The notes below the pieces were generated by a model. The model was not told the DNA's origin, did no database searches, and was given only the letters and a program-made list of their open reading frames with translations. Of a DNA stretch of 64,000 nucleotides, positions 51,252 to 60,596 are shown piece after piece. The DNA is from CAWATG01 sp963785035 (GTDB taxonomy: Bacteria > Actinomycetota > Acidimicrobiia > IMCC26256 > CAWATG01). The first letter of the stretch is position 1; each line of letters opens with the position of its first letter. Both the position numbers and the translations under genes were made by a program. The stretch lies in NCBI GenBank assembly GCA_963785035.1, contig CAWATG010000011.1, forward strand, positions 487,663 through 551,662, read 5' to 3'.

Positions 51252-51785
51252 GGCGTACCCCCTGATATGTCCGATTTCGCCACTCGAAGGTAAATCATAC
51301 TGTTACGCCAGAAGTGTGACAATGGGCAAATAGCACCAAAAATTGTGCACGTTGCCGTGTGCTGTTGGGCGTGCGGCTTTGGGTTGCCGGAAGGCTCGAA
51401 AAGGTCTCAATCATGCAAATACAAGCAGCATGTCCCTGTCCGTCAAAACCGGGCGCCCACTCGTGTTCGCCTCCACCCGGGCGATTCGCTCGTGTCCACC
51501 CAGGGTGGTCACCCTATTCGCCGCATACGGTGACCGTCAACCGCATATCCGAACGGTTTCTATGATTCCGATGCAATCGATCCCGGCGGAGAGTGGCGGA
51601 GGCTGGATGTCCGTATCGGCTCGCGATTGGGTTCGCGGCCCCGTGACCAGCGATATGTCGGTTTGGTGCGCTGCCATGCGAGTCGTCGAAGGGGCACTTT
51701 GGATCGGGGCTCCCATGCATGTGGGTTCTTCGGGCTAGGTTCGGGAAATGGTGAATTCTGCTGGACGAGGCGGGGCTCAGCCCTG
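51252..51785. other. Divergent intergenic region of the polysaccharide cluster
   Basis: About 530 bp separate the sugar transferase (minus strand) and the GT4 gene (plus strand). The part near 51,285-51,350 is AT-richer (GGTAAATCATACTGTTACGC, then CACCAAAAATTGTGCACG) and probably holds promoters for the operon. I see no gene; short openings here show neither domain nor clear ribosome-binding site. Confidence 0.6.
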
Positions 51786-52916
51786 ATGCGCGTCGCGATG
51801 GACTGTCGGGCTTTGGGATCGGGCCTTGGTGGCGACGAGACGATGCTGCGAGGCTTCCTCCGGGGCTTGGCCGTAGCAGCTGAGGAGGAGGACCATTTCG
51901 TCCTGCTCCTGCCGCAGGGGTCTGTGGTGCCGTCGGACGTGCTCGAGTCGGGGCGGTTCTCTATCGTGCCCATCGCCCGTCGACCGGGCGTTGCCCACTT
52001 TGGGGTGGTCCTGCCCCGGGCGCTTCGAGCGTTACGTCCCGGGCCGCAGGCAGCGTTCTCGGTCACGCACGCTTCCCTCTGGGGTGGGGTACCGGCTGCG
52101 TTGATGGTCAACGACATCTCTCCACTGCGTGACCCCGCGTGGTATCCGGCGCCGGCTCGGGCGCGACTCCAGGTCGGGCTGCGATTTCAGGTTCCCCGAG
52201 TCGCGAACGTCCTGACCGTCAGTGAGTTCTGTAAAGGCGAGATCCTCACCGAGTTCGGTCTACCGGCCGATCGGGTGCAGGTCGTCCCCAACACGATCGA
52301 GCCGCCCCGACCGCTGGGCGAAGCCGAAGAGCAGGCGTGCCGGGAGTGGCTGGAACGCAGTGGCGTGGATCGGCCCTTCCTTCTTTATCTGGGAAATCTT
52401 CATGTGCGCAAAAACGTGCCGAGCCTGATTCGCGGGTTTCTCCAGGCTCGACAAGAAAACTCGGCGATGGCTGAGTGTCAACTCGTGATCGCTGGGGCGC
52501 AGTGGTGGGGAGCGGGAGGAGAACAAGAGCTTGCGGCACAGGCGCCGGGATCCGTCGTCCTGTTGGGGCGTGTTGACGACGTCCAGCGCGAATTCCTCCT
52601 CCGTCATGCTCTGGCACTTGCATACCTCTCGGTCTACGAAGGGTTCGGGCTACCGCCGGTCGAGGCAATGGCGCGCGGAACCGCTGTGATCGCAGCCGAT
52701 CGTGGGTCGATCCCGGAGGTGACCGGTGGCGCAGCGCTCCTGGTCGAGCCGTTCGACCTCGACGCGATTGCTCACGGTCTCACGACCCTCGTGACCGACA
52801 CCGCAAGACGCTCCGATCTGCAGCAAAAGGGCTTGGCGCAGGCGGCGAAGTTTTCCGTCGAGGCCACGGGACGCGCCGCGGTGGCAGCGCTGGCCGCAGG
52901 TATCAACCGATCTTGA
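51786..52916 (+). CDS. Family 4 glycosyltransferase
   Basis: The 376-residue product has the GT-B fold of family 4. It starts MRVAMDCRALGSGLGGDETM, shows TVSEFCKGEILTEFGLPADR and VQVVPNTIEPPRPLG at the inter-domain region, FLLYLGNLHVRKNVPSLIRG, then HALALAYLSVYEGFGLPPVE (E-x7-E type donor-binding motif) and EAMARGTAVIAADRGSIPEV. It lacks membrane segments. It faces away from the polysaccharide operon but is probably part of it. ATG 51,786 is chosen as the fold begins there. Its 3' end overlaps the convergent hydrolase gene by 14 bp. Confidence 0.88.
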   Translation: MRVAMDCRALGSGLGGDETMLRGFLRGLAVAAEEEDHFVLLLPQGSVVPSDVLESGRFSIVPIARRPGVAHFGVVLPRALRALRPGPQAAFSVTHASLWGGVPAALMVNDISPLRDPAWYPAPARARLQVGLRFQVPRVANVLTVSEFCKGEILTEFGLPADRVQVVPNTIEPPRPLGEAEEQACREWLERSGVDRPFLLYLGNLHVRKNVPSLIRGFLQARQENSAMAECQLVIAGAQWWGAGGEQELAAQAPGSVVLLGRVDDVQREFLLRHALALAYLSVYEGFGLPPVEAMARGTAVIAADRGSIPEVTGGAALLVEPFDLDAIAHGLTTLVTDTARRSDLQQKGLAQAAKFSVEATGRAAVAALAAGINRS

Positions 52917-53898
52917 GCTTGACGAAGAACCAACTGAAGACCGCTATGACACTACGTACAAACGCCAACCCTTCGGCGGCGTGGTCTCCCTTGTACCAGT
53001 CGATGTCCTTGGGTTCTTTCGCAGCGGCGTGCAGCGCCTTCGCCGACGCGGGCGGAACGACGGAGTCGGCCGTCCCATTGATCATGAAGACCGGTCGAGG
53101 GCTGATCTTGGCGACCCAACGTTTTGGGTCGATCGGATCGAGGACCTTGACGGCGGCGTCAAGCTTCTTCGGGTTTCGTCGCGTGGCCACAACGCCGACG
53201 CCGGCATCCTCCAGGCCCTTGGACTTGGTGAACAGCGTGCGCCACGAAGCGCCGCCACTCAGGAGCACCGTCGCTCGAACCCGCTTGTCCGTTCCCGCAA
53301 CCATCGTCGCCACGAACGCACCCATGCTCTGTCCGAAGATCCCGAAACGCTTCGGATCGCACACCTTGCGGGTGGCGAGATAGTCCAGAGCCCGAAGCGT
53401 GTCGACCGCGGTGCCCTGCAGAGTGGCACGCATGCCCTTTGCTGTCCGGGCCGCCTTTTCGAGCTGGTTACGCGTTCCTCGCTCGCCATGGAGACGCGCG
53501 TCGAGCGCAAACGTCGCGAATCCGAACTGGGCCATCGGCGCCCACAGCCCTCGAGCTTCCTCTTTGCTTCCCCCGAAGCCGCTCAGCACCAGGATGCAGG
53601 GAACCTTGCCCTCGCGCTTGACCGGCACGGTGAAGTAGGCGGGCACGCGATTGTCCTGCGACCAGTAGCTGACCTTGGTGGCGACATAGGTCTCAGTGGT
53701 CTCGACAGGCTTTTCCACGGGTCCGAAGGGCTCGGATTTCTCGTAGACGAATGGCTTCGCGTCCGTGGGCTTCGGCGCCGCTTGACGCGGCAGGATCCCT
53801 GCGCTCGCCGGTGGGAGCATTGTCGCGAGCATTGCGCCAATCAGGGCAAAAGCGACGACAAGTGTGCTTTGGGCGCTTCGGCCGTTGCGAATCATCAC
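52903..53898 (-). CDS. Secreted alpha/beta hydrolase (acetyl-xylan-esterase/dienelactone-hydrolase-like)
   Basis: The 331-residue protein has a signal peptide (basic RNGRSAQS, hydrophobic TLVVAFALIGAMLATMLPPA, then SAG). The fold is shown by VPCILVLSGFGGSKEEARGL, FALDARLHGERGTRNQLEKA (as in acetyl-xylan-esterase-like enzymes), RFGIFGQSMGAFVATMVAGT with the nucleophile Ser in GQSMG, VFMINGTADSVVPPASAKAL (acid) and KGDHAAEGLAFVRSVIAVFS (His). It likely cleaves an ester outside the cell; the substrate is unknown. It is convergent with the GT4 gene. Confidence 0.8.
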   Translation of the reverse strand: MMIRNGRSAQSTLVVAFALIGAMLATMLPPASAGILPRQAAPKPTDAKPFVYEKSEPFGPVEKPVETTETYVATKVSYWSQDNRVPAYFTVPVKREGKVPCILVLSGFGGSKEEARGLWAPMAQFGFATFALDARLHGERGTRNQLEKAARTAKGMRATLQGTAVDTLRALDYLATRKVCDPKRFGIFGQSMGAFVATMVAGTDKRVRATVLLSGGASWRTLFTKSKGLEDAGVGVVATRRNPKKLDAAVKVLDPIDPKRWVAKISPRPVFMINGTADSVVPPASAKALHAAAKEPKDIDWYKGDHAAEGLAFVRSVIAVFSWFFVKLKIG

Positions 53899-53953
53899 CC
53901 GAGTTTAGGAGCGGCACGGCGAGGTCGGAACGCGTGGCCGATGCCACGGAGAT

Positions 53954-55588
53954 CTAGTTCTCGGGTGGGCTGATCTCGTCGAGTGGACGGTGCGCCGACT
54001 CCGGCACGCGTGGAAGGAGGAAGACCGCAGCGAGCATCGGCCCTATTGCGCAGAGTGCAATCGAACGTCCGATACCACCGAGCGGGTCGGAGAGTACACC
54101 GGCGACGGTGAGCCCTACCGCGGAGCCCGCCACGTAACAGATGAGAAGCAGGGCATTACTCGTGCCTCTGATCTCGGTCGGGAACAACTCGACGTCGATG
54201 GTGCCGACTGCGAGCGTGGCGGCGCCGGCGGCGACGATGGCCATGGTGGATGCAATCCACAACACGATGCCACCAGAGAGAAAGAATGCCACCTGTAGCA
54301 GCGTTGCGACGATCAGCCCAATGACCGCGACCGGTCGCCGGCCACGTGACTCTGCGAGCCGACCACCAACGATGACGCCGATGAGACCGGGCAGACCATT
54401 GGTAATTGCGCGCAGCGCGGCAACGCCGGTGTTGTTGAAGTCGTGCACGTCGATGAGGTAGCGGCTTGTGAGCTGCGAGGACGGTGCGCTGAATACATTG
54501 GTGAGGAACGCAGCGCCGGCGAGAAGCGCAAATCGCCGACCGTGGCGGTCATCGAACACCTCTCGAAAACGGCCGAGTCGCTGCGTGACCGCTGCGAGAT
54601 CGGTGAAGCGGCGCGTCTCGTGCAAGGTTCGACGGAATGCCGGAAGTGCCAACAGCGAGAGCGCGCTCACAACAAAGGAGATGCGCCACATCTGCGACCC
54701 GAGGTCGGCGAGCGGAAGGAGGATGACGCTGAGCGCGTATCCCATTCCCGACGCCAACCCGAAGACCGTGACCGCGAACACGCGTGCTCCGTCGGGCGCC
54801 TCCTCGACGACGGCGATGGCTGCGACGACGGTGATCGAATTGATGGCCGCTCGGGCGAACAGTTGCGCAAACGTGAACACCGCAAAGTTGGGTGCGACGG
54901 CGCTCAGGCCGTTGGCGATGCAGAGCGCGACGAACGCAGTCGTGAGCACGACGCGTCGGCCGCGTCGGTCTGCCATGGAGATTGCAACGAGCGCGAGGAC
55001 CGCGCCGATCCGCGTCAGCGCGAGGGCGGTGCCGAGACGGGTGTCGGAGATGTCGAAGGAACGTGCGACGGAGTCGGAGTTCTGTCCGAAAAGAGCTCCT
55101 CCGAAAGACGCGAAGGCGCCGAGCGCGCATACCGTTGCCAACAAATTGATCTGTTGCGTCTCGAACCGGACGTACGGCAAGAGGGCAGGTCGGCGCGGTG
55201 CCCGCTCGGGCGGTTCGCCGTCGAGTGCCCGCACCAGCGTGTGGGCCGAATACCGCAACCGGCGGCGAACGAACCAGCCCAATAACCGGCCGTAGAGCCA
55301 TTGGAAGTAGGGGACCCGCAGCGATGTCGTGGCCTCGAGCGACACCGTGCTGGGTTCATCCGCGGAGCCACCTGCTGTACGTCCGTCGGTAATGGTGACC
55401 GTCAGGATGGTGTGCTCGGCGTTGCCTTGACCGCCCTCCGATGTTGCGACCAAGGGGCCGCTCAGCACGATCGAATCGTGCTCGGAGGTCGTGGCCCGCA
55501 GCAGGCCAAGTACATTCTCCGATGTCGCGGCAACCCTCGCCGGTGTGTCATGCACGTGGAGGAGCATCCGGCGCTGCACCTGGGGCAT
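53954..55588 (-). CDS. MFS transporter with an extra soluble N-terminal domain
   Basis: The C-terminal about 400 residues are a major-facilitator transporter with twelve predicted helices. Motif A appears as ISMADRRGRRVVLTTAFVAL and again as VGGRLAESRGRRPVAVIGLI; other blocks are EAPDGARVFAVTVFGLASGM and DVELFPTEIRGTSNALLLI. Before helix 1 stand about 140 residues (MLLHVHDTPARVAATSENVL, EATTSLRVPYFQWLYGRLLG, RRLRYSAHTLVRALDGEPPE) that resemble an SRPBCC/START-like fold and have no transport motif. The start is uncertain: ATG 55,588 or 55,567; an ATG at 55,672 would overlap the divergent bcp gene. Substrate unknown. Confidence 0.82.
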   Translation of the reverse strand: MPQVQRRMLLHVHDTPARVAATSENVLGLLRATTSEHDSIVLSGPLVATSEGGQGNAEHTILTVTITDGRTAGGSADEPSTVSLEATTSLRVPYFQWLYGRLLGWFVRRRLRYSAHTLVRALDGEPPERAPRRPALLPYVRFETQQINLLATVCALGAFASFGGALFGQNSDSVARSFDISDTRLGTALALTRIGAVLALVAISMADRRGRRVVLTTAFVALCIANGLSAVAPNFAVFTFAQLFARAAINSITVVAAIAVVEEAPDGARVFAVTVFGLASGMGYALSVILLPLADLGSQMWRISFVVSALSLLALPAFRRTLHETRRFTDLAAVTQRLGRFREVFDDRHGRRFALLAGAAFLTNVFSAPSSQLTSRYLIDVHDFNNTGVAALRAITNGLPGLIGVIVGGRLAESRGRRPVAVIGLIVATLLQVAFFLSGGIVLWIASTMAIVAAGAATLAVGTIDVELFPTEIRGTSNALLLICYVAGSAVGLTVAGVLSDPLGGIGRSIALCAIGPMLAAVFLLPRVPESAHRPLDEISPPEN

Positions 55589-55631
55589 GCTACGGCCGAC
55601 TGGCGACACAATCTGACCCGGAGGACACGAC

Positions 55632-56096
55632 ATGGCAACCCTCGAACCTGGAGACCCAGCGCCGGATTTCACATTGCTGGACCAGCATGGCGAGAAGGTC
55701 GCATTGAAGAAGCTGCGTGGCCAAAAGGTTGTCGTGTACTTCTATCCGAGGGCCAATACGCCTGGCTGCACCACGCAGTCGTGTGCAGTGCGTGACGCTC
55801 TGCCGGATCTCGCCAAGTGCGGCGCCGTCGCTCTTGGTATCAGCCCGGATAAGCCCGCTGCTCAGGCGAAGTTCGACGACAAGTACACACTCGGATTCTC
55901 GCTGCTGGCAGATGAGGATCACACGGTTGCAGAAGCCTTTGGGGTGTGGGCGGAGAAGTCGATGTACGGGAAGAAGTACATGGGCATTGTGCGCTCTGCG
56001 TTTGTGATCGATGAAAAGGGTCGGATCGCCGCGACCTTCTACAAGGTCAGCCCAAAGGACACGGTTCCGAAGGTGCTCGCGGCCCTGGCCGTCTGA
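55632..56096 (+). CDS. bcp: Thioredoxin-dependent thiol peroxidase (Bcp/PrxQ)
   Basis: The 154-residue peroxiredoxin reduces hydrogen and organic peroxides. It starts MATLEPGDPAPDFTLLDQHG, has the active-site segment FYPRANTPGCTTQSCAVRDA with the peroxidatic Cys (TPGC) and a resolving Cys five residues later (QSC), as in the BCP/PrxQ group, then GISPDKPAAQAKFDDKYTLG and GVWAEKSMYGKKYMGIVRSA. ACGACATG upstream gives GGAGGACACGAC as ribosome-binding site. It is divergent from the MFS gene. Confidence 0.95.
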   Translation: MATLEPGDPAPDFTLLDQHGEKVALKKLRGQKVVVYFYPRANTPGCTTQSCAVRDALPDLAKCGAVALGISPDKPAAQAKFDDKYTLGFSLLADEDHTVAEAFGVWAEKSMYGKKYMGIVRSAFVIDEKGRIAATFYKVSPKDTVPKVLAALAV

Positions 56097-56131
56097 GCGG
56101 CGCCGGCGACCTGGGCAACGACAGGAGTGTT

Positions 56132-56887
56132 TCAGGCGCCGACTGCGTGGAAGCCACCGTCAACGTGAACCATTTCGCCCGTCGTTGCAGGGAACCAGTC
56201 CGAAAGCAATGCGACACATGACTTGGCGACCGGCTCGACTGCCTTGACGTCCCATCCGAGTGGCGCGCGCTGCGTCCAGACGGTCTCGAAGTTGTCGAAG
56301 TCCGGGATGCTCTTGGCTGCGATCGTGCGGATCGGGCCGGCACAGATGAGGTTGACGCGCACACCTCGCGGACCGAGATCGCGGGCCAGGTACCGCGCAG
56401 TCGATTCGAGTGCCGCTTTCGCGACGCCCATCCAGTTGTAGGCGGGGAACGCCTGCGTCGCGTCGAAGTCGAGTCCGACAATCGAGCCGCCGTTGGGCAT
56501 CAATGGCAGCACCGCTTCGGCGAGGGCCTTCAAGGAGTATGCCGAGACGTGCATGGCCGTCGCGACATCTTCCCACGGCGCACGCATGAAGTCGCCGCCG
56601 AGACACGATTCTGGAGCAAAGGCAATCGCGTGCAGAACCCCGTCGAGGTTCCCGTTGATCCGACCGGCCAATTCGCCGAGGTGCGCAGCATCGGTCACGT
56701 CGAGCTCGACAATTGCTGGTTCTTCGGGGAGACGTCTTGCCGCACGCTTGGTCAGGCTCATCGCACGCCCGAAGGAAGACAGCACCACTTCTGCGCCCTG
56801 TTCCTGCGCGGTCTTTGCGACCCCAAAGGCAATCGAGGAGTCGTTGAGGACTCCGGTGATCAGTACGCGCTTGCCGGCGAGCAACAT
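56132..56887 (-). CDS. fabI: Enoyl-[acyl-carrier-protein] reductase (FabI/InhA type)
   Basis: FabI reduces enoyl-ACP in the last step of each fatty-acid elongation cycle with NADH. The 251-residue SDR shows GKRVLITGVLNDSSIAFGVA, then VLHAIAFAPESCLGGDFMRA, GGSIVGLDFDATQAFPAYNW followed by MGVAKAALESTARYLARDLG (the FabI-type Y-x6-K arrangement) and GPIRTIAAKSIPDFDNF. LDFDATQAFPAYNWMGVAK is very close to the InhA pattern of mycobacteria. It lies 12 bp after the carboxyltransferase gene and ends the FAS II operon. Confidence 0.95.
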   Translation of the reverse strand: MLLAGKRVLITGVLNDSSIAFGVAKTAQEQGAEVVLSSFGRAMSLTKRAARRLPEEPAIVELDVTDAAHLGELAGRINGNLDGVLHAIAFAPESCLGGDFMRAPWEDVATAMHVSAYSLKALAEAVLPLMPNGGSIVGLDFDATQAFPAYNWMGVAKAALESTARYLARDLGPRGVRVNLICAGPIRTIAAKSIPDFDNFETVWTQRAPLGWDVKAVEPVAKSCVALLSDWFPATTGEMVHVDGGFHAVGA

Positions 56888-56899
56888 GAGCGGTCCTTC

Positions 56900-58288
56900 C
56901 TACAGCGGGGTGTTGGAGTGCCGGCGAGCCGGCCGGCTGTCGCGTTTGGTGGCGAAACGTTCCACGGCGAGTGCAAGTTCGCGCCGGGTCTGCTCGGGCT
57001 GCACCACGGCGTCGACGAAGCCGCGTTCGGCAGCGGCATAAGGATTCGAGAAGAGCGTGTCGTAGTCGGCCACGAGGTCTGCCTGTTGGGCGTCGCGAAC
57101 GCTGGGCTCGAGGGCAGCAAGGCGCTTTCCGTGCAGGATTTGTACCGCTCCTGGTGCGCCCATGACGGCGATCGCTGCGCCCGGCCATGCGATGCACCAG
57201 TCATTGCCGAGACGCTTGGAGTCCATGACGATGTAGGCGCCGCCATATGCCTTCCGAAGTACGACGCAGAATCGCGGGACCGTCGCTTCTCCGTACGCGT
57301 GGACCAGTTGCGCTCCATGGCGGATCATGCCGCGCCATTCGAGGTCGCGTCCTGGCTCGAATCCCGGCGTGTCCACGAACGTCACGATCGGAATGTTGAA
57401 CGCATCACAACATTGCACGAAGCGTGCCGCCTTTCGGCTCGCCTCGATGTCGATCGTGCCAGCGCGTTGCATCGGCTGGTTGGCGACAATACCCACGGAT
57501 CGAGCGCTGATCTGCGCGAATCCGATGACGAGGTTCGGTGCGTAATTCGGCCGCAGTTCGAGGAAACTGTGGGCGTCGAGGACATCGCCGATCACGGTCC
57601 GTATGTCATAGGCCGCCGTCGCGACGGTAGGCACCGAGGCGGCTGCGACAAGGCAGTCTCGATCGACCGGATCGTCGCAGCTGAAGCGAGGCGCCTCGTC
57701 GATGTTGTTGCTCGGCAAATAGGACAACAGCATCGCCAACGCGTCAGCAGCGGTGTCCACGTCGGCGACAACGAGCGAGGCGACTCCGCTGTGTTGATCA
57801 TGGATCGACGAGCCGCCCAAGCGATCTCGGTCGAGGATGACACCGGTGAGCTCGGCGACCGATTCCGGGCCGCTGACAAAGGAGAATGCGTCGCGGGTCA
57901 TGATCACGTGGTCCACGAGACCGAGGCACAGCGCAGGGCCCGAGACGCACGCGCCTGTCACCACGATGATGGTTGGCACGACGCCGGAGGCGTCGACGAG
58001 GGAGCGGGCGCAACGGCCCCAACCGTGCAGCGACGCCACCCCTTCGCGAATGTCAGCGCCGGCGGTATCGAGCCATGCGACAAAGGGTATGCCGAGCTCG
58101 ACCGCGCGCTGGATGGCCGTTTCCATTGCCTCGGCGCCCGCGACGCCGACAGCTCCATGATGGGCGCCCCCCGCGATGCGAAGTTCGACCACCCGGCGAC
58201 CGTCGATTTCGGTGACACACGCACTCACGCCCGGGTCGCGGTGCCCCATAATCGGCGTGCCCGGAGGCGCCGCCATGGCGCTCGTCAC
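56900..58288 (-). CDS. Acyl-CoA carboxylase carboxyltransferase subunit (AccD/PccB-like)
   Basis: The 462-residue protein has the two crotonase-like halves of a biotin-dependent carboxyltransferase. The N half shows FVAWLDTAGADIREGVASLH and VVPTIIVVTGACVSGPALCL; the C half shows LVIGFAQISARSVGIVANQP, ASRKAARFVQCCDAFNIPIV, TFVDTPGFEPGRDLEWRGMI and RKAYGGAYIVMDSKRLGNDW. It would use carboxybiotin on a separate carrier to make malonyl-CoA for the neighbouring FAS II genes. A zinc finger as in E. coli AccD is absent. The ATG at 58,288 overlaps the fabF stop (ATGA). The biotin carboxylase and carrier are not in the window. Confidence 0.9.
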   Translation of the reverse strand: MTSAMAAPPGTPIMGHRDPGVSACVTEIDGRRVVELRIAGGAHHGAVGVAGAEAMETAIQRAVELGIPFVAWLDTAGADIREGVASLHGWGRCARSLVDASGVVPTIIVVTGACVSGPALCLGLVDHVIMTRDAFSFVSGPESVAELTGVILDRDRLGGSSIHDQHSGVASLVVADVDTAADALAMLLSYLPSNNIDEAPRFSCDDPVDRDCLVAAASVPTVATAAYDIRTVIGDVLDAHSFLELRPNYAPNLVIGFAQISARSVGIVANQPMQRAGTIDIEASRKAARFVQCCDAFNIPIVTFVDTPGFEPGRDLEWRGMIRHGAQLVHAYGEATVPRFCVVLRKAYGGAYIVMDSKRLGNDWCIAWPGAAIAVMGAPGAVQILHGKRLAALEPSVRDAQQADLVADYDTLFSNPYAAAERGFVDAVVQPEQTRRELALAVERFATKRDSRPARRHSNTPL

Positions 58289-59548
58289 GAGGCCGGCGTG
58301 ATGACCAGCGTCGCGTTGTGGCCACCGAAGCCGAACGAGTTCGAGATTGCCGGCGCGGCGGCAATTTTGCGGGGCTCGCCCGACACGACATCGAGGTTGA
58401 TGTCGTCGCCGAGCTTCTCGAGGTTCGCTGTCGGTGGGACAAGGCCGTCACGCTGGGAGAGCAGGACGGCGATGGCTTCGACCGCACCCGCAGCACCGAT
58501 GAGGTGGCCGGTGACGCCCTTGGTCGAGGTGATGGGTGGCGGGTTGGATCCAAAGACCGTTCGGACTGCTTCGGCCTCGGCGGCGTCGTTCAACGCGGTC
58601 GAGGTGCCGTGCGCGTTGACGTGAGCGATCACCTCAGGTTGGAGATCGGCATCGGCAAGCGCCGCCGCGAATGCAGGCGATCGCACCGATTCCCCCAGGT
58701 GCCGGCGCCGTGATGTGGTACGCGTCGGCCGTCCGGCCATAGCCCGTGATCTCGCCGTAGATGCGAGCGTTACGGGCCGTTGCCCGGTCGTACCGTTCGA
58801 GTAGGAGCATGCCTGCGCCTTCACCCATGACAAACCCATCGCGATCAGCGTCGAAAGGCCGCGACGCTCCCTCAGGGTCATCGTTGCGGTGGCTCAACGC
58901 ACCCATCCGCGAGAATCCGGAGATCGCTGTCGGTGTCATCGATGACTCGGAGCCGCCGGTGATGACGACATCCGCCGAACCATCACGGATCATCCGAACC
59001 GCTTCACCGATGGCGTTCGTGCCGGCGGCGCAAGCTGTGACAACACAAAGGTTCGGGCCTGTCCAGCCAAAGTGCATGGCAATCGTCCCGGCGGTCGCGT
59101 TGGGCATCATCATCGGCACCAGGAACGGGCTGACGCGAGCGGCGCCGCGTTCGGCGTAGATCGTGACCTGTTCTTCAGTCGTCCACAGACCACCGATACC
59201 CGTCCCTGTCATCACGGCGCACCGCGGAGGGTCCACGTCGGGGTTGCCTGCATCGGCGAGCGCATCGACTGCGGCAGCGAGGCCCAACTGAGCGGTGCGG
59301 TCGAGGCGACGACTCTCTTTCGTTCCGACATATTGCGTCAGGTCGAATTCGGGTACTTCACAACCGAATTGCACCGGCAACGGCGATGGGTCGTAGCGCG
59401 GAATACGAGCGGCACATGATTTGCCCGAGAGCACCCGCGTCCAAAAGGACTCGATGTCGTTACCGGCCGGGGTCTTGAGTCCGATGCCGGTGACGACGAC
59501 TCGCGGGCGACCTCGGTGGTCGAATGCCGGATCGCGCCCAGTGGTCAT
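58285..59548 (-). CDS. fabF: 3-oxoacyl-[acyl-carrier-protein] synthase II, frameshifted
   Basis: FabF condenses malonyl-ACP with the growing acyl chain. The first frame has RPRVVVTGIGLKTPAGNDIE, the active-site Cys in NLCVVTACAAGTNAIGEAVR and VITGGSESSMTPTAISGFSR, DADRDGFVMGEGAGMLLLER. The second frame has VIAHVNAHGTSTALNDAAEA (catalytic His), TSTKGVTGHLIGAAGAVEAI (catalytic Lys and second His) and ISNSFGFGGHNATLVI. One extra base at about 58,694 separates them. The joined product is about 420 residues, as usual. The ATG overlaps the acpP stop. Confidence 0.93.
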
Positions 59549-59796
59549 GCCCGAGCCGCGACCTTTTCGACGACCAATGTGATGGCCTTGCCGACGGTGT
59601 CGACGCCTTCGAGATCTTCCTCGGGCACCACAATCTCGAACTTCTCTTCGAGACCCATGACGAGCTCGACGAGATCGAGGCTGTCAGCGTCCAGGTCTTC
59701 CTTGAAACGAGCTTCTTCGGTGACCACACCGGGCTCGACGCTCAGCACTTCTGCTGCGATTTCCTTGAGAGCGGTCAATACTTCTTGACGATCCAT
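59545..59796 (-). CDS. acpP: Acyl carrier protein
   Basis: The 83-residue acidic protein carries the growing fatty acid on a phosphopantetheine arm. The attachment Ser is in EDLDADSLDLVELVMGLEEK (DADSL), preceded by LKEIAAEVLSVEPGVV and followed by EIVVPEEDLEGVDTVGKAIT, all standard for ACP. The ATG has a GAGGAAACC ribosome-binding region upstream (minus strand). It lies between fabG (52-bp gap) and fabF (4-bp overlap). Confidence 0.96.
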   Translation of the reverse strand: MDRQEVLTALKEIAAEVLSVEPGVVTEEARFKEDLDADSLDLVELVMGLEEKFEIVVPEEDLEGVDTVGKAITLVVEKVAARA

Positions 59797-59848
59797 GGGG
59801 GTTTCCTCCTATCGGGACTTCCGTGCGAGTAAAGCGTACGGCCTGCGC

Positions 59849-60596
59849 TCAGTGACCCATTGCCATGCCACCATCAACGGGAACGAGCGCTCCCGTCACA
59901 TAACTCGCGGCATCAGAGCAGAGGAACGCGACCACCGCCGCGACTTCTTCGGGCGTTCCGAATCGGCCAAGGGGTACGGTATCGCTCGCTGTGGGTCTTC
60001 CACTCGTCTGGAAGATCAGCGGTCATTGCCGTGGCGATTGGGCCCGGCGCAACCGCATTGGCTGTGATGTTGCGTGATGCGAGTTCACGGGCCACCGACC
60101 GTGTGAGGCCTAGGAGCCCAGCCTTGGCCGCGGAGTAGTTGACCTGCCCCGCTGCGCCGACCTGGCCCTGAACCGATGAGATATTCACGATACGGCCGAA
60201 GCGGGCCTTCATCATTTTGGGTGTGGCACGCCGAATGGTGATGAAAGCCGCGGTCAGGTTGGTGTCGAGCACTTCGCGCCAGTGTTCGTCGGACATCCGC
60301 ATCATGAGACCATCGCGGGTCACGCCTGCGTTGTTGACCAAGATGGTCACAGGTCCCAGGGTGTTCTCGATCTCGGTGAAGGCATGGTCGATCTCGGCGG
60401 GGTCGGAGACGTCGGCGCGGATTGCCAGGACGTTGCCACCGTCGGCTTCGGCGAGCCGCTGTGTTTCCTTGGCGCTATCGGCGTCGCGTGCGTAGCAGAA
60501 CGCGACCTTGTGTCCGTCACGAACGAGCGACAGCACCACGGCGCGTCCGATACCGCGGGACCCGCCGGTCACGAATGCGACTCGCGGATCGTTCAT
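59849..60596 (-). CDS. fabG: 3-oxoacyl-[acyl-carrier-protein] reductase, frameshifted near the C-terminus
   Basis: FabG reduces 3-oxoacyl-ACP with NADPH. The SDR motifs are VAFVTGGSRGIGRAVVLSLV, LVNNAGVTRDGLMMRMSDEH, IVNISSVQGQVGAAGQVNYS followed by AAKAGLLGLTRSVARELASR (YxxxK) and NITANAVAPGPIATAMTADL. After LPDEWKTHSE the frame is lost near 59,990; the next one gives PLGRFGTPEEVAAVVAFLCS and YVTGALVPVDGGMAMGH with a normal end at 59,849. One extra base explains it. ATG 60,596 overlaps the fabH stop by 4 bp. Confidence 0.93.
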
